A program made the translations under genes and the position numbers. Below the pieces are notes generated by a model, which saw only the letters and a program-made list of their open reading frames with translations, was not told the origin of the DNA and made no database searches. Below are positions 10,163 to 18,057 of a DNA stretch of 64,000 nt, piece after piece; the first letter of the stretch is position 1; every line of letters starts with the position of its first letter. Source of the stretch: Paraburkholderia ginsengisoli NBRC 100965 (GTDB lineage Bacteria > Pseudomonadota > Gammaproteobacteria > Burkholderiales > Burkholderiaceae); contig NZ_BBJF01000006.1 in assembly GCF_000739735.1 (NCBI RefSeq), forward strand, positions 186,001 through 250,000. The letters run 5' to 3'.

Positions 10163-11122
10163 TCAATGACCCGTGGCCGTGACCAGTTGCAGCGGCGTTT
10201 CGATCGTTCTCGACAGGTCTCTCTGCTTCTTGTGTTCGGTCACCGCCTTCAACGCCACATCGATGCCGAAGATGGCTTGCCGATCGGCGAACTGATTGAT
10301 CGTCGCGAGCACGCGGCCGTCGGCGAGCAACGGCTTGATCGCGTCGACCGCGTTATATCCGGTGACATACACCCCGCCGCTGCGGCCCGCGTCGCGAATC
10401 GCGTCGACCGCGCCCATCGCCATGTTGTCGTTGCCGCATAGCAGCGCGCGAATCTGCGGGTGCTCGGCGAGCATCCTCGACGCCACGTCGCGGCCCTTGC
10501 CATACTCCCAGTTGCCCGCCTGGATCGCGACGACCTTCATGCCGGCGGTGTCCATCGCGTCCTTGCTGCCGGCCGTGCGTTGCTGCGCGTTGCGATCCAC
10601 GGCAATGCCCTCGATGATGCCCACCTGATCGCCTGCCTTCAGCCGCGCGGCGAGATACTGGCCGACCTGCGCCGCTCCCTTGCGATTGTTCGGTCCGACA
10701 AACGGCACCGAGATACCGGCCGCCACCTGCGACGCGTCGTCGAGCGGGTTATCGATCGCGATCATGATGATGCCGGCCTTGATGCCGCGCGCGACCACTG
10801 CGGTGAGCGCCTTCGAGTCGGTGGGCGCAATCACGATCGCGTTCATCTTCGCCTTGATCATCTCGTCGACCATGCGGATCTGCGCGGCCGTGTCGGTCTC
10901 GCGCGCGGTGCCCCGAATCGTCAGGCCGAATTGCGATGCGTAATGCCGCTGGTAATTCCGCGCGGCGTCGGCCATGGCCACCGTGAACGGATCGGCGAGC
11001 GACTTCAGCACGAGCGCGATATTCGCCATGCTGCCTTGCGCGTCGACGCGTGTCGCGCCGCCGAGGCCGACGGCGCTCAGCGCGCCGGCAAGCAGCACGC
11101 GGCGGCGCATGTTCTGCTTCAT
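10163..11122 (-). CDS. Orphan periplasmic sugar-binding protein (RbsB type)
   Basis: A 319-residue substrate-binding protein of the periplasmic-binding-protein/LacI group (PBP type 1). It has an Arg-rich N-terminus and a signal peptide (1-28, ends VDA). Typical elements are NIALVLKSLADPFTVAM, IVIAPTDSKAL, IAIDNPLDDA and LLCGNDNMAMGAVDAIRDAG. The start at 11122 has AGGAGA upstream. No ATPase or permease gene lies beside it, so it must share a transporter encoded elsewhere or act in sensing. It lies 97 bases downstream of the LRR-kinase gene on the same strand. Confidence 0.9.
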   Translation of the reverse strand: MKQNMRRRVLLAGALSAVGLGGATRVDAQGSMANIALVLKSLADPFTVAMADAARNYQRHYASQFGLTIRGTARETDTAAQIRMVDEMIKAKMNAIVIAPTDSKALTAVVARGIKAGIIMIAIDNPLDDASQVAAGISVPFVGPNNRKGAAQVGQYLAARLKAGDQVGIIEGIAVDRNAQQRTAGSKDAMDTAGMKVVAIQAGNWEYGKGRDVASRMLAEHPQIRALLCGNDNMAMGAVDAIRDAGRSGGVYVTGYNAVDAIKPLLADGRVLATINQFADRQAIFGIDVALKAVTEHKKQRDLSRTIETPLQLVTATGH

Positions 11123-11219
11123 GGGTTCTCTCCTTGCGGACCTGGCTGGCGACTCTCCGTACCGCGTTCGCACGAATACGAAGCGAGCCGCCGATCACAC
11201 ATAAGCCCGTGCATGCCGT

Positions 11220-12617
11220 TCATCGCGCGCCCTTCGGTTGACTCTCCAGTTGGCTCGGCGGTTCACACGTCAGTTGCCCGTTCAGCGCGAGCACACTGGC
11301 GACGATGTCGTCGAACAGCGGCCGGCTGTCGATCGCTTCGCTCAGGCAGGCGTCCTTCAACGCGACGAGCTTCACCGCCACGTCCGCGTGCGCGTCCAGT
11401 CCATCGCAGCGCTCGATCAACTCTTCGAGCAGACAACCGTACGCCCTGACTTCCAGGCGCTGCAGCGCGACGCCGGTATCGCGATCGTCGGCGGCATAGA
11501 ACGACGCCGCGCCGAAGTCGCCCAACAACGCGCGCCCCGCGCCGCCATGCAGAATATTGTGTGCATACAGATCGCCGTGCATCACGCCTCGCCGATGCAA
11601 ATGACTCGCCGCCGCCGCGATCCCGTGCGCGATGCCCAACGCCGAGCGCGGATCGAAGCGCGTGCCGGCGTCGTAGATGTCGCGCGTGCAGGACGCGAGG
11701 CTCGGCGGACCGGCGAGGTTCGTGAATTGCGGATCGATCAGTTCCATCACGAGACCGTGCGTGTCGGCCGGATGGTCCTGCACTTTTCCCGCTACCGGAA
11801 TCAGGTTCGCATGGTCGCCGCCTCGAATGCAAGCGGCCATTTCGCAGTCGGGCAAACCATCGCTGGTTACGGCGCCCTTGAACAGTTTGACGGCGACGGC
11901 ACGCGATTCGTGTGACGCATGCTCCTGATCGTCCAGAAGCCGCGCGCGATAGATGACGCCGGACGCGCCCTCGCCTAGCGGCTGCTCGAGCGTCAACCGG
12001 TCCCAGCGAATCCCGGCGATCGGCGTGTCGCGCAACGCGGCCGTCTCCAGCGCTTCGCTGAACGGATTACCCGCATACGCGAGCCATGAGAGCCGTGGCA
12101 TGCGCAACAGCCAACCGGGCAACGCGTCGAGCCGGTTCGCCGCGAGACGCAGCAGTTCGAGCCGCGAGCACGCGGCGAGTTCATCGGGCAGCGTGCTCAA
12201 CCGGTTGCCGGCCAGCATCAGCTTCTGCAATTGCGTACAGCCGCCGATCTCAGCCGGCAATGCGTCGATCTCGTTGTCGGTCAGGATCAGCCAGCGCAAT
12301 GACGGAGCAAGCGCGCGACCCGACACCGTGCGAATGCGGTTCGCCTTGAAGCCGACCATGCTCAATTGCGAGCACTCGCCCAGCACTTCCGGCAACTCGG
12401 TGAACGGATTGTCGGACGCGAACAGAATGCGCAGATTGCGCAGTCGCGGCAGATCGTCGGGCAGCGCGGTAAGCGCATTGCCCGACAGGTCGAGTACTTC
12501 CAGCGTGTCGGCAAGATCGAAAATCTCGCGCGGGAATTCGCTCAGGCCGCACGCCAGTTTCAGCTGGCGCGCGCCGGTCAATCGTCCGGCCCGCAGTTGT
12601 TCTAGTGTTGTCGTCAC
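11220..12617 (-). CDS. Leucine-rich repeat protein fused to a Ser/Thr-like protein kinase
   Basis: A 465-residue two-domain protein without signal or membrane segment. Residues about 17-190 hold seven or so leucine-rich repeats of the LxxLxLxxNxLxxLP type. From about 208 a protein-kinase fold follows: glycine loop GEGASGVIYRA (215-225), Lys244 in AVKLFKG, probable helix-C Glu259, catalytic loop MHGDLYAHNIL with Asp349 and Asn354, and metal-binding DFG at 367-369. The usual HRD is HGD, as in lipopolysaccharide-kinase and aminoglycoside-kinase-like branches, and no APE motif is obvious. LRR-kinase fusions resembling plant receptor kinases are known in Burkholderia and Pseudomonas, but the target is unknown. 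Confidence 0.9.
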   Translation of the reverse strand: MTTTLEQLRAGRLTGARQLKLACGLSEFPREIFDLADTLEVLDLSGNALTALPDDLPRLRNLRILFASDNPFTELPEVLGECSQLSMVGFKANRIRTVSGRALAPSLRWLILTDNEIDALPAEIGGCTQLQKLMLAGNRLSTLPDELAACSRLELLRLAANRLDALPGWLLRMPRLSWLAYAGNPFSEALETAALRDTPIAGIRWDRLTLEQPLGEGASGVIYRARLLDDQEHASHESRAVAVKLFKGAVTSDGLPDCEMAACIRGGDHANLIPVAGKVQDHPADTHGLVMELIDPQFTNLAGPPSLASCTRDIYDAGTRFDPRSALGIAHGIAAAASHLHRRGVMHGDLYAHNILHGGAGRALLGDFGAASFYAADDRDTGVALQRLEVRAYGCLLEELIERCDGLDAHADVAVKLVALKDACLSEAIDSRPLFDDIVASVLALNGQLTCEPPSQLESQPKGAR

Positions 12618-12894
12618 AGTGGTGGGAGAGCGGTGCGCGTCGTGTCGAAGGTATCAATTCTACTGAGTCGCGAGCCGGATGCGCTCGCGGCTCTTTGCAG
12701 GAACATCCTATGAATGCAAGCGCAAAGGGCGGTACAGTGACAGGCCGGCTTACGGGCACGAATGAAATAGCAAGATCTGGAGCGTCTACAGAGAGCACGG
12801 GGCTCACACTGTCGAATATCGGCGCGCTGTCGGCGCGGATTCGCAGACCGGCCTCGTCCGCCTCTGTGCCTCCAACCAGTCAGGAGCAAGCAAA

Positions 12895-13533
12895 GTGACG
12901 TACGCATACAAGTTGATGGAGTCGCCCGTCGGTCAGTTGAAGCTCGTCGCCAACGGCGAGCGCCTGGCCGCGATTCTGTGGGAAAACGACAAGCCGAACC
13001 GGGTCCGTCTCGGCGAACTGGTCGAAGCGAATGATCGCGCCGTGCTGATCGAAACCGAGCGGCAGCTGAACGAGTATTTCGCCGGCACGCGCGACCGGTT
13101 CGACCTCGCGCTCGACTTTCAGGGCACCGAGTTCCAGAAGAAAGTCTGGCAAGCGCTATTGACGATCCCGTTCGGCCAGACGCGCAGCTACGCGGAGATC
13201 GCGCGGCAGATCGGCAACGTCAACGCGGTGCGGGCAGTCGGCGCGGCGAACGGCAGGAATCCGATCTCGATCGTCGCGCCGTGTCATCGCGTGATCGGCG
13301 CGTCCGGCGAGCTGACCGGATTTGCCGGCGGACTTGCAAACAAGATGCTGCTGTTGTCGCTGGAGGCAGGGCAGACTTCGCTGGAAGCGGCGACGCCTAC
13401 CCGGGCACAGGCGCAAATGCCGATGCCGATGCGGATGGACACTTCCACGCGAGCAACCGAAGGCAAGGTTGCAGCGAAGCCGACACGTCATGCGCCGAGC
13501 CAGGGGACGCAGGCGTCGCTGTTCGGCAACTGA
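12895..13533 (+). CDS. ogt: Methylated-DNA--[protein]-cysteine S-methyltransferase
   Basis: A 212-residue suicide repair protein that moves alkyl groups from O6-alkylguanine in DNA to its own Cys. The active site PCHRVIG places the acceptor at Cys130; the Asn-Gly-Arg-Asn stretch before it and GFAGGLANKMLLLSLE after it are typical. Starts with GTG, with AGGAG 8 bases upstream. The C-terminal 45 residues are an unusual low-complexity tail with repeated Met-Pro pairs (MPMPMRM), longer than in E. coli Ogt. Single-gene unit. Confidence 0.95.
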   Translation: MTYAYKLMESPVGQLKLVANGERLAAILWENDKPNRVRLGELVEANDRAVLIETERQLNEYFAGTRDRFDLALDFQGTEFQKKVWQALLTIPFGQTRSYAEIARQIGNVNAVRAVGAANGRNPISIVAPCHRVIGASGELTGFAGGLANKMLLLSLEAGQTSLEAATPTRAQAQMPMPMRMDTSTRATEGKVAAKPTRHAPSQGTQASLFGN

Positions 13534-13708
13534 GCGCGAGTGAAGTGCGGCGCGGTGAGCGCCGTGAACGTCAACGATGCGTCAGCGGCTTCTTCGCTCG
13601 CGGAGCCCTGATTCCTGAGGCGCGCAATGGAAATAGCGCATACGGAGCGGGCAATGCGCGGGCATCGTGGCGGTTCATCGTTCAAGCCGCCACGACACCT
13701 GATGCACC

Positions 13709-14950
13709 TCACGCCCGCTTCGCCCATTCCTCCCGCAGGATCGCGGCCGCCGCCGTCGCCGCGACCTGGCAGCCGAGGACGATATGCTCCTCGGCCGTAT
13801 CCTCGATGAAGTCGTGACTGACGCCGCCGATACTTGGCACGAACATCATGCAGGCCGGCATGCAGCGCGCGATCACCTGCGCGTCGTGCGCCGCGCCGCT
13901 CGGCATGCGCAGCCATTGCCCCGGCGCGACCGTGTCGGCTGCCTGGGCCAAATGCTCCGCGAGCGCCGCGGACATGCTGACCGGTTCCATCGGCTCATCG
14001 ATGGTCGTCAGCTCGACGCGCACGCCGTTGCGCGCGTTGAAGTCACGCACCAGGTCGGCGAGCCGCTGTTCCATCGCCCGCAAGCGTGCGGCATTCGCGT
14101 CGCGGAATTGCAGGTACATGTCGGCCGCGCCCGGCACGACGCTCAATGAGCCCGGGTCGAGCTCGATGCGGCCCACGGTCCACACGGTGTCGGCATCCGC
14201 GAGTTGGGCGAACGCGTCGTTCATCGTTGCGATAAAAGCGACCAGCGCCGCGCCGGCGTCGCGGCGAATCGCCATCGGCGTGGTGCCGGCATGGTTGCGC
14301 TGACCCGTGAAACGCAGGCGCAACTCGCGCAGCCCGACGATCGTCGTGACCACGCCGATTGCTTGTCCCGCCGCTTCCAGCCGGCCGCCCTGTTCGATAT
14401 GCGGCTCCAGATACGCGACCTGGCGGCCGGGTTCGAAACGCGCGCGCGGCCGCGCGGCCAAACCCGCGGCGTCGAGCACGTCGGCGAGGCGCTCGCCTTG
14501 CCGGTTCGTGGCGCCGCGAATCGCTTCGTCGACGGGATCGCCGACGAAACTGCGGCTCCCGAGCAGACCCGAGAACGTGCCCTCTTCGTCGATCCACGAC
14601 GCGACGTCCACCGCGAGATGCTTCGTGTCGTCGTGTTCGGCCAGCGCGCGAGCAATCTCCAGACCGTAGATCACGCCCATCGCGCCGTCGAGCCAGCCGC
14701 CGGTCGGCTGCGTGTCGGTATGGGAGCCGATCACGAGCGCGGGACCGCTATTGCGCGAGCGACCGAACACGGTGCCCACGCCGTCGATGCCCGCGTCGAG
14801 CCCCGCTTCCGTCATCCGCGTGACGAGCCACTCGCGCGCCGCGAGGTCCACCGGCGACAACGCCAGGCGAACCACGCCGGGCCCGGTCGCGCCGAAACTG
14901 CGCAGCTGCTTGAGGTCCGTCAGCAACCGGTCCGGATCGATCTTCACCAC
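13709..14950 (-). CDS. M20-family Zn amidohydrolase (N-carbamoyl-L-amino acid hydrolase/allantoate amidohydrolase type)
   Basis: A 413-residue dinuclear metallohydrolase of the HyuC/AllC/AmaB branch of peptidase family M20. Metal and catalytic motifs: GSHTDTQPTGGWLDGAMGV (His/Asp ligands), SWIDEEGTFSG (catalytic Glu pair), HIEQGGRLE, and a distal His near the C-terminus. The dimerisation domain lies in the middle (GQRNHAGTTPM). The family cleaves N-carbamoyl amino acids, allantoate or ureidoglycolate with release of ammonia and CO2; the exact substrate cannot be assigned here. Single gene, convergent with ogt. Confidence 0.9.
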   Translation of the reverse strand: MVKIDPDRLLTDLKQLRSFGATGPGVVRLALSPVDLAAREWLVTRMTEAGLDAGIDGVGTVFGRSRNSGPALVIGSHTDTQPTGGWLDGAMGVIYGLEIARALAEHDDTKHLAVDVASWIDEEGTFSGLLGSRSFVGDPVDEAIRGATNRQGERLADVLDAAGLAARPRARFEPGRQVAYLEPHIEQGGRLEAAGQAIGVVTTIVGLRELRLRFTGQRNHAGTTPMAIRRDAGAALVAFIATMNDAFAQLADADTVWTVGRIELDPGSLSVVPGAADMYLQFRDANAARLRAMEQRLADLVRDFNARNGVRVELTTIDEPMEPVSMSAALAEHLAQAADTVAPGQWLRMPSGAAHDAQVIARCMPACMMFVPSIGGVSHDFIEDTAEEHIVLGCQVAATAAAAILREEWAKRA

Positions 14951-15101
14951 GTTTTCATCTCCTTTGATTGATGGCCCACCATGCGGCGGCTAAGCAAGCC
15001 ATAAGCTTGGCTCGTTACTATCGGTCAACGCAAGTCCAATTGAAGCATCGCTCCGCTCGGACCGTGATGGCCGTCCTCTGCGAGCCGCGTCCACTATAAG
15101 A

Positions 15102-15713
15102 ATGTCCGGTATGAATACACTCGAAGCGTTCAATCAGACGCTCTTCCTGATGATCGACGCCACGCCGTCGACACCGTCGGCGCTGATCGGCGTCGCGCGT
15201 TTCATCGCCGACTACGCGATCTATCTCGTGCCGCTGTCGTTGCTCGCGATGTGGCTGTCCGGCGACGCGCGCCGCCGCGAAACCGCGCTGCACGCGTGCT
15301 GCGCGACGCTGCTCGCGCTCGTCATCAATCAGGTGATCGGCATGCTCTGGCCGCATCCACGGCCGTTCGTGATGGGCGTTGGTCACAGCTTTCTCGAGCA
15401 CACATCAGACCCGTCTTTCCCGAGCGACCACGGCACGATCTTCGCGTGCATCGCGCTGACGTTGCTGCTGGACGGCGCGACGCGCTATGGCGTCGCGATC
15501 CTGCTAACGGGTCTCGCGGTGGCGTGGGCGCGTGTGTTCGTCGGCGTCCATTTTCCGCTCGACATGGTCGGCGCAATCGGCGTGGCAGGCGTAGCCGTGT
15601 TCCTGCTCGCGCCGTTCTGGCCGTGGTTCGGCGGGAGCGTCACGCGCGCCCTGGTCGTGGTGTATCGCAAGCTGCTGGCCGCGCCCATCGGGCGCGGCTG
15701 GTTATCGCGCTAA
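15102..15713 (+). CDS. PAP2-family phosphatase, probable undecaprenyl-diphosphatase (BcrC type)
   Basis: A 203-residue membrane protein with about five hydrophobic segments. The PAP2 active-site motifs are visible: HPRPF, PSDHGTIF with the catalytic His, and RVFVGVHFPLDMVGAIG. BcrC enzymes dephosphorylate undecaprenyl diphosphate on the periplasmic side and recycle the lipid carrier for cell wall synthesis. The Lys normally opening the first motif is not seen at the expected place (LWPHPRP), a small departure. A second Met three codons in (15111) is an equally possible start, and the ribosome site is weak. Confidence 0.87.
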   Translation: MSGMNTLEAFNQTLFLMIDATPSTPSALIGVARFIADYAIYLVPLSLLAMWLSGDARRRETALHACCATLLALVINQVIGMLWPHPRPFVMGVGHSFLEHTSDPSFPSDHGTIFACIALTLLLDGATRYGVAILLTGLAVAWARVFVGVHFPLDMVGAIGVAGVAVFLLAPFWPWFGGSVTRALVVVYRKLLAAPIGRGWLSR

Positions 15714-15748
15714 CGCGGTGCCGCGCGTGGACCCGATCGGCGCGCCGC

Positions 15749-16456
15749 TTACTTCCACAGCGTGCGGCCGAAGAACGTCAGCGTGCGGTCCCACGCGAGT
15801 TGCGACCAGACCGGATCGAACTGCGTCTTCGCGATGCGGCCCGGCCCGACCGCCGTTTCATTGGCGAACGCGTGATGCGCCAGATAGCGATGGAACTCGA
15901 CGTCGACGTTGGCTTCGTTCAGCTTCTTCTCCAGTGCGTCGACGGTTTCGGCGGGGAAGAATTCGTCCTGCGTCGCCCAGTGGCCAATCACCGGCACCCT
16001 GATCTTCGACGCGTCGATGTACTCCAGCGGCGGGAAGCCATACCACACCACGCCGGCCGCCACGTCAGGGACGTTGCACAGCGCGAGCCACGTGAGCGCG
16101 CCGCCCATGCAATAGCCGGTCACCGCGACCTTCGCCGCGTGCTGCTTCAGATACTGGACGGCGCCGTGCACGTCCTGGGTCGCGGCGTCGCCGAAGTCGA
16201 GGCCGTCCATCAGGTGGTGCGCCTCGTCCTCTTCGACCGTCGTCTTGCCGCGATACAGATCGGGCACGAGCGCCAGATAACCGGCCTGCGCGAGGCGGTC
16301 CGCGACGCCCAGAATCTGCTCGTTCAAGCCCCACCATTCCTGAATCACGACGATGGCGGGCGCGCCCTCCAGCTTCTGCGGCTTGGCCAGATAGCCCTGA
16401 AGCTGCTTGCCGTCGGGGCGGCTAAAAGTGACCATCGATCCTGCTCGCTGTTTCAT
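15749..16456 (-). CDS. Dienelactone hydrolase family protein
   Basis: A 235-residue alpha/beta hydrolase. The nucleophile motif GYCMGG puts the catalytic Cys at 116; Glu40 in VIQEWWGLNE, an Asp in HWATQDEFFP and a His in YLAHHAFAN complete the dienelactone-hydrolase arrangement. The family opens the lactone ring of dienelactones from (chloro)catechol breakdown, but many members are general carboxylesterases. Unlike clc-type genes it is not in a ring-cleavage operon; a truncated intradiol dioxygenase fragment does lie about 1.3 kb away. Convergent with the PAP2 gene. Confidence 0.9.
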   Translation of the reverse strand: MKQRAGSMVTFSRPDGKQLQGYLAKPQKLEGAPAIVVIQEWWGLNEQILGVADRLAQAGYLALVPDLYRGKTTVEEDEAHHLMDGLDFGDAATQDVHGAVQYLKQHAAKVAVTGYCMGGALTWLALCNVPDVAAGVVWYGFPPLEYIDASKIRVPVIGHWATQDEFFPAETVDALEKKLNEANVDVEFHRYLAHHAFANETAVGPGRIAKTQFDPVWSQLAWDRTLTFFGRTLWK

Positions 16457-16530
16457 CGCTTGCTCCTCGGTTGGACGAAGCCGCTAGCATAGCGCCAGAG
16501 TGGCAGGTCTTGCCGAAGGCCGGCGCGCGC

Positions 16531-16977
16531 TCAGTACGACTTGTACGGCAGGAACTTGCCGCTGAGCACCACCTGCACGCGGTCGCCGTTCGCATTCGGC
16601 TCGCGCTGGATGTCCATCGAAAAATCGATCGCGCTCATGATGCCGTCGCCGAACTCTTCATGGATCAACTCCTTGATCGTCGTCCCGTACACGTTGACGA
16701 TCTCGTACCAGCGATAGATCAGCGGATCGGTCGGCACGGCGCTCGGCAGCGAGCCCTTGTACGGGACGATTTGCAGCCATGCGGTTTCTTCGTCGGTCAA
16801 GTCGAACAGCTCGCGCGCGACGCCGGCCTGCTTCGCGTCGAGCGTCATCTGGCCGAGCAGCGCGGCGGTCGTCCACTCCTTGCTTTTGCCGATCTTCGCG
16901 GCAATCTCGGCCCACGTCAGCTTGCCGGCGACCTTGGCGGCGACGATTTTCTTCGTGACTTCATTACGGTCCATCAT
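16531..16977 (-). CDS. cynS: Cyanate hydratase (cyanase)
   Basis: A 148-residue cyanase that converts cyanate and bicarbonate to ammonia and CO2. It has the N-terminal helical DNA-binding-like domain (TWAEIAAKIGKSKEWTTAALLGQ) and the C-terminal catalytic domain YRWYEIVNVYGTTIKELI with FGDGIMSAIDF, which carry the Arg, Glu and Ser of the active site. Two adjacent Met codons follow an AGGA site. No carbonic anhydrase (cynT) or transporter (cynX) gene is adjacent, so it is a solitary cyanase gene. Confidence 0.96.
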   Translation of the reverse strand: MMDRNEVTKKIVAAKVAGKLTWAEIAAKIGKSKEWTTAALLGQMTLDAKQAGVARELFDLTDEETAWLQIVPYKGSLPSAVPTDPLIYRWYEIVNVYGTTIKELIHEEFGDGIMSAIDFSMDIQREPNANGDRVQVVLSGKFLPYKSY

Positions 16978-17299
16978 TCAGTCCTTTTGAAAAGTCAGGC
17001 ATCACACGGGAGCAGCGTGCATTGATAGTATCCGGAACCGGACGCGGCAAAAAAACAATCCAGCGCACCCCAAAGATGATTCGCACGTCAATCGAACGCC
17101 GTCTCTTTTAAATAGGGATTGATCGAAGTCATGCAATTAACATTAAGACATCGGAACTTTCGGATAATTAACTCAGAGTTGACCGAGTGACAAAATTTAT
17201 GAATCCGGTTATGCTCAATAACATGCTTTCTAGTTTAAACTCACGACTGCAAAGGCAGCCAGTCAAGCTTGCCGCGTGCCGTCGTTGTTTAGAACGCCG
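16978..17299. other. AT-rich intergenic region between cynS and a candidate RNA gene
   Basis: About 320 bases of distinctly lower GC than the surrounding genes, with no supported frame. It should hold the cynS promoter (leftward) and the promoter of the RNA gene at 17300-17453 (rightward). A short hairpin CTGC-AAAG-GCAG occurs near 17250. Confidence 0.5.
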
Positions 17300-17453
17300 T
17301 ATTGCCCGATAACCGTTCAAGCCGGTATCAAACGCGAGGTCCGTTATGCCGTGGGCTAATCGCAAGATTGGCAGGCTAAAAGTCTCTCAGGTTCTGGCAA
17401 GCAATCCTCGGACGCCAGAATCTTTAGGCCGACACATCGTGTCGGCCTTTTTT
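17300..17453 (+). ncRNA. Candidate structured small RNA with intrinsic terminator
   Basis: Three hairpins and a terminator follow one another: (a) GAT/ACCG pairing CGGTATC across a 7-base loop at 17308-17329, with one bulged A; (b) GCTAATC-GCAA-GATTGGC at 17355-17372, a 7-bp stem closed by a GNRA tetraloop; (c) a 10-bp stem AGGTTCTGGC with GCCAGAATCT at 17389-17423; (d) the terminator at 17427-17453. No protein-coding gene lies upstream on this strand, and the short frame crossing it reads through the terminator, so the transcript is probably a non-coding RNA or leader of about 150 nt. The 5' end is not defined. Confidence 0.55.
17427..17453 (+). terminator. Rho-independent terminator of the candidate small RNA
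   Basis: Perfect 9-bp stem GGCCGACAC / GTGTCGGCC with a 3-base loop, followed by six T. One of the clearest intrinsic terminators in the window, and it has no protein gene upstream on its strand. Confidence 0.88.
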
Positions 17454-17798
17454 ATTGCCGAAGCCTTACAAGAAACTTTGCGGCGTCAGGCGACAAAATC
17501 ATGCGTCAAATCCCAATTAATAGGTACAGCGCGAGCCTGGGCCGATTCATGATTTCCGTTCGAAACCGCTAAATCAACTGGCTCGTCAGGCAATTCGAAT
17601 TACGAGAAAGATTAGTTGACTTGTTTGGCGGAAATATTGCTTGCCCGCGCAGAGTTGCGTTCATACCGTTCACGCCGTACAACGCAAAGCGGACATCGTC
17701 GCGATTCGACAGGCGAGCCGTGGTCGAACGCCGGTCTGCAAACAGGCCGATAATCGCAGGACCGACAGCAACCATGTTGCAGGGGAGACAGCACGGTC
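17454..17798. other. Intergenic region between the candidate RNA and a dioxygenase remnant
   Basis: About 345 bases. Short frames are present but none has a ribosome site with a recognisable product. A TTGACT element at about 17614 could be a -35 box for the downstream remnant, but no matching -10 box is clear. Confidence 0.4.
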
Positions 17799-17945
17799 AT
17801 GCGCAACCTCGACGAGAACACGATCACCGACGCAGTTCTGGCGCGCCACGCGCACGCCGATAACGAACGATTGAAGACCATCGTCACGAGTCTCGTGCGG
17901 CATCTGCATGCGTTTGCCCGCGAGGTCGATCTGACTTCATGCTGA
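17799..17945 (+). pseudogene. Truncated N-terminus of intradiol (hydroxyquinol-type) dioxygenase
   Basis: A 48-codon frame from the ATG at 17799 to a TGA at 17943-17945, with GGGGAGA upstream. It begins MRNLDENTITDAVLARHA, continues LKTIVTSLVRHLHAFAREVDLT and then stops. From family knowledge this matches the N-terminal helical dimerisation domain of hydroxyquinol/catechol 1,2-dioxygenases, where the next residues would be Glu-Ala-Glu-Trp and then the iron-binding domain, all missing here. It is therefore read as a deletion remnant of a ring-cleavage gene. It keeps a start codon and ribosome site, so a 48-residue peptide could still be made. Confidence 0.7.
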
Positions 17946-18057
17946 ACCGATCGGCGTGACACAACGGCACCGTGCAACGCTAACGCGCGGCTGAAAGGCC
18001 GAAGGCCGGTCGCTGCCCTACACGGTCCATACCCATTCACTCTACGACTTCACTCTC

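Noticed and set aside
17355..17400. Glycine riboswitch suggested by CTCTCAGG
   Set aside because: The other conserved aptamer parts and the pairing purine-rich strand are absent, and no glycine-related gene follows.
17346..17552. 68-codon plus-strand frame over the small RNA
   Set aside because: It reads straight through a perfect intrinsic terminator and has no recognisable product.
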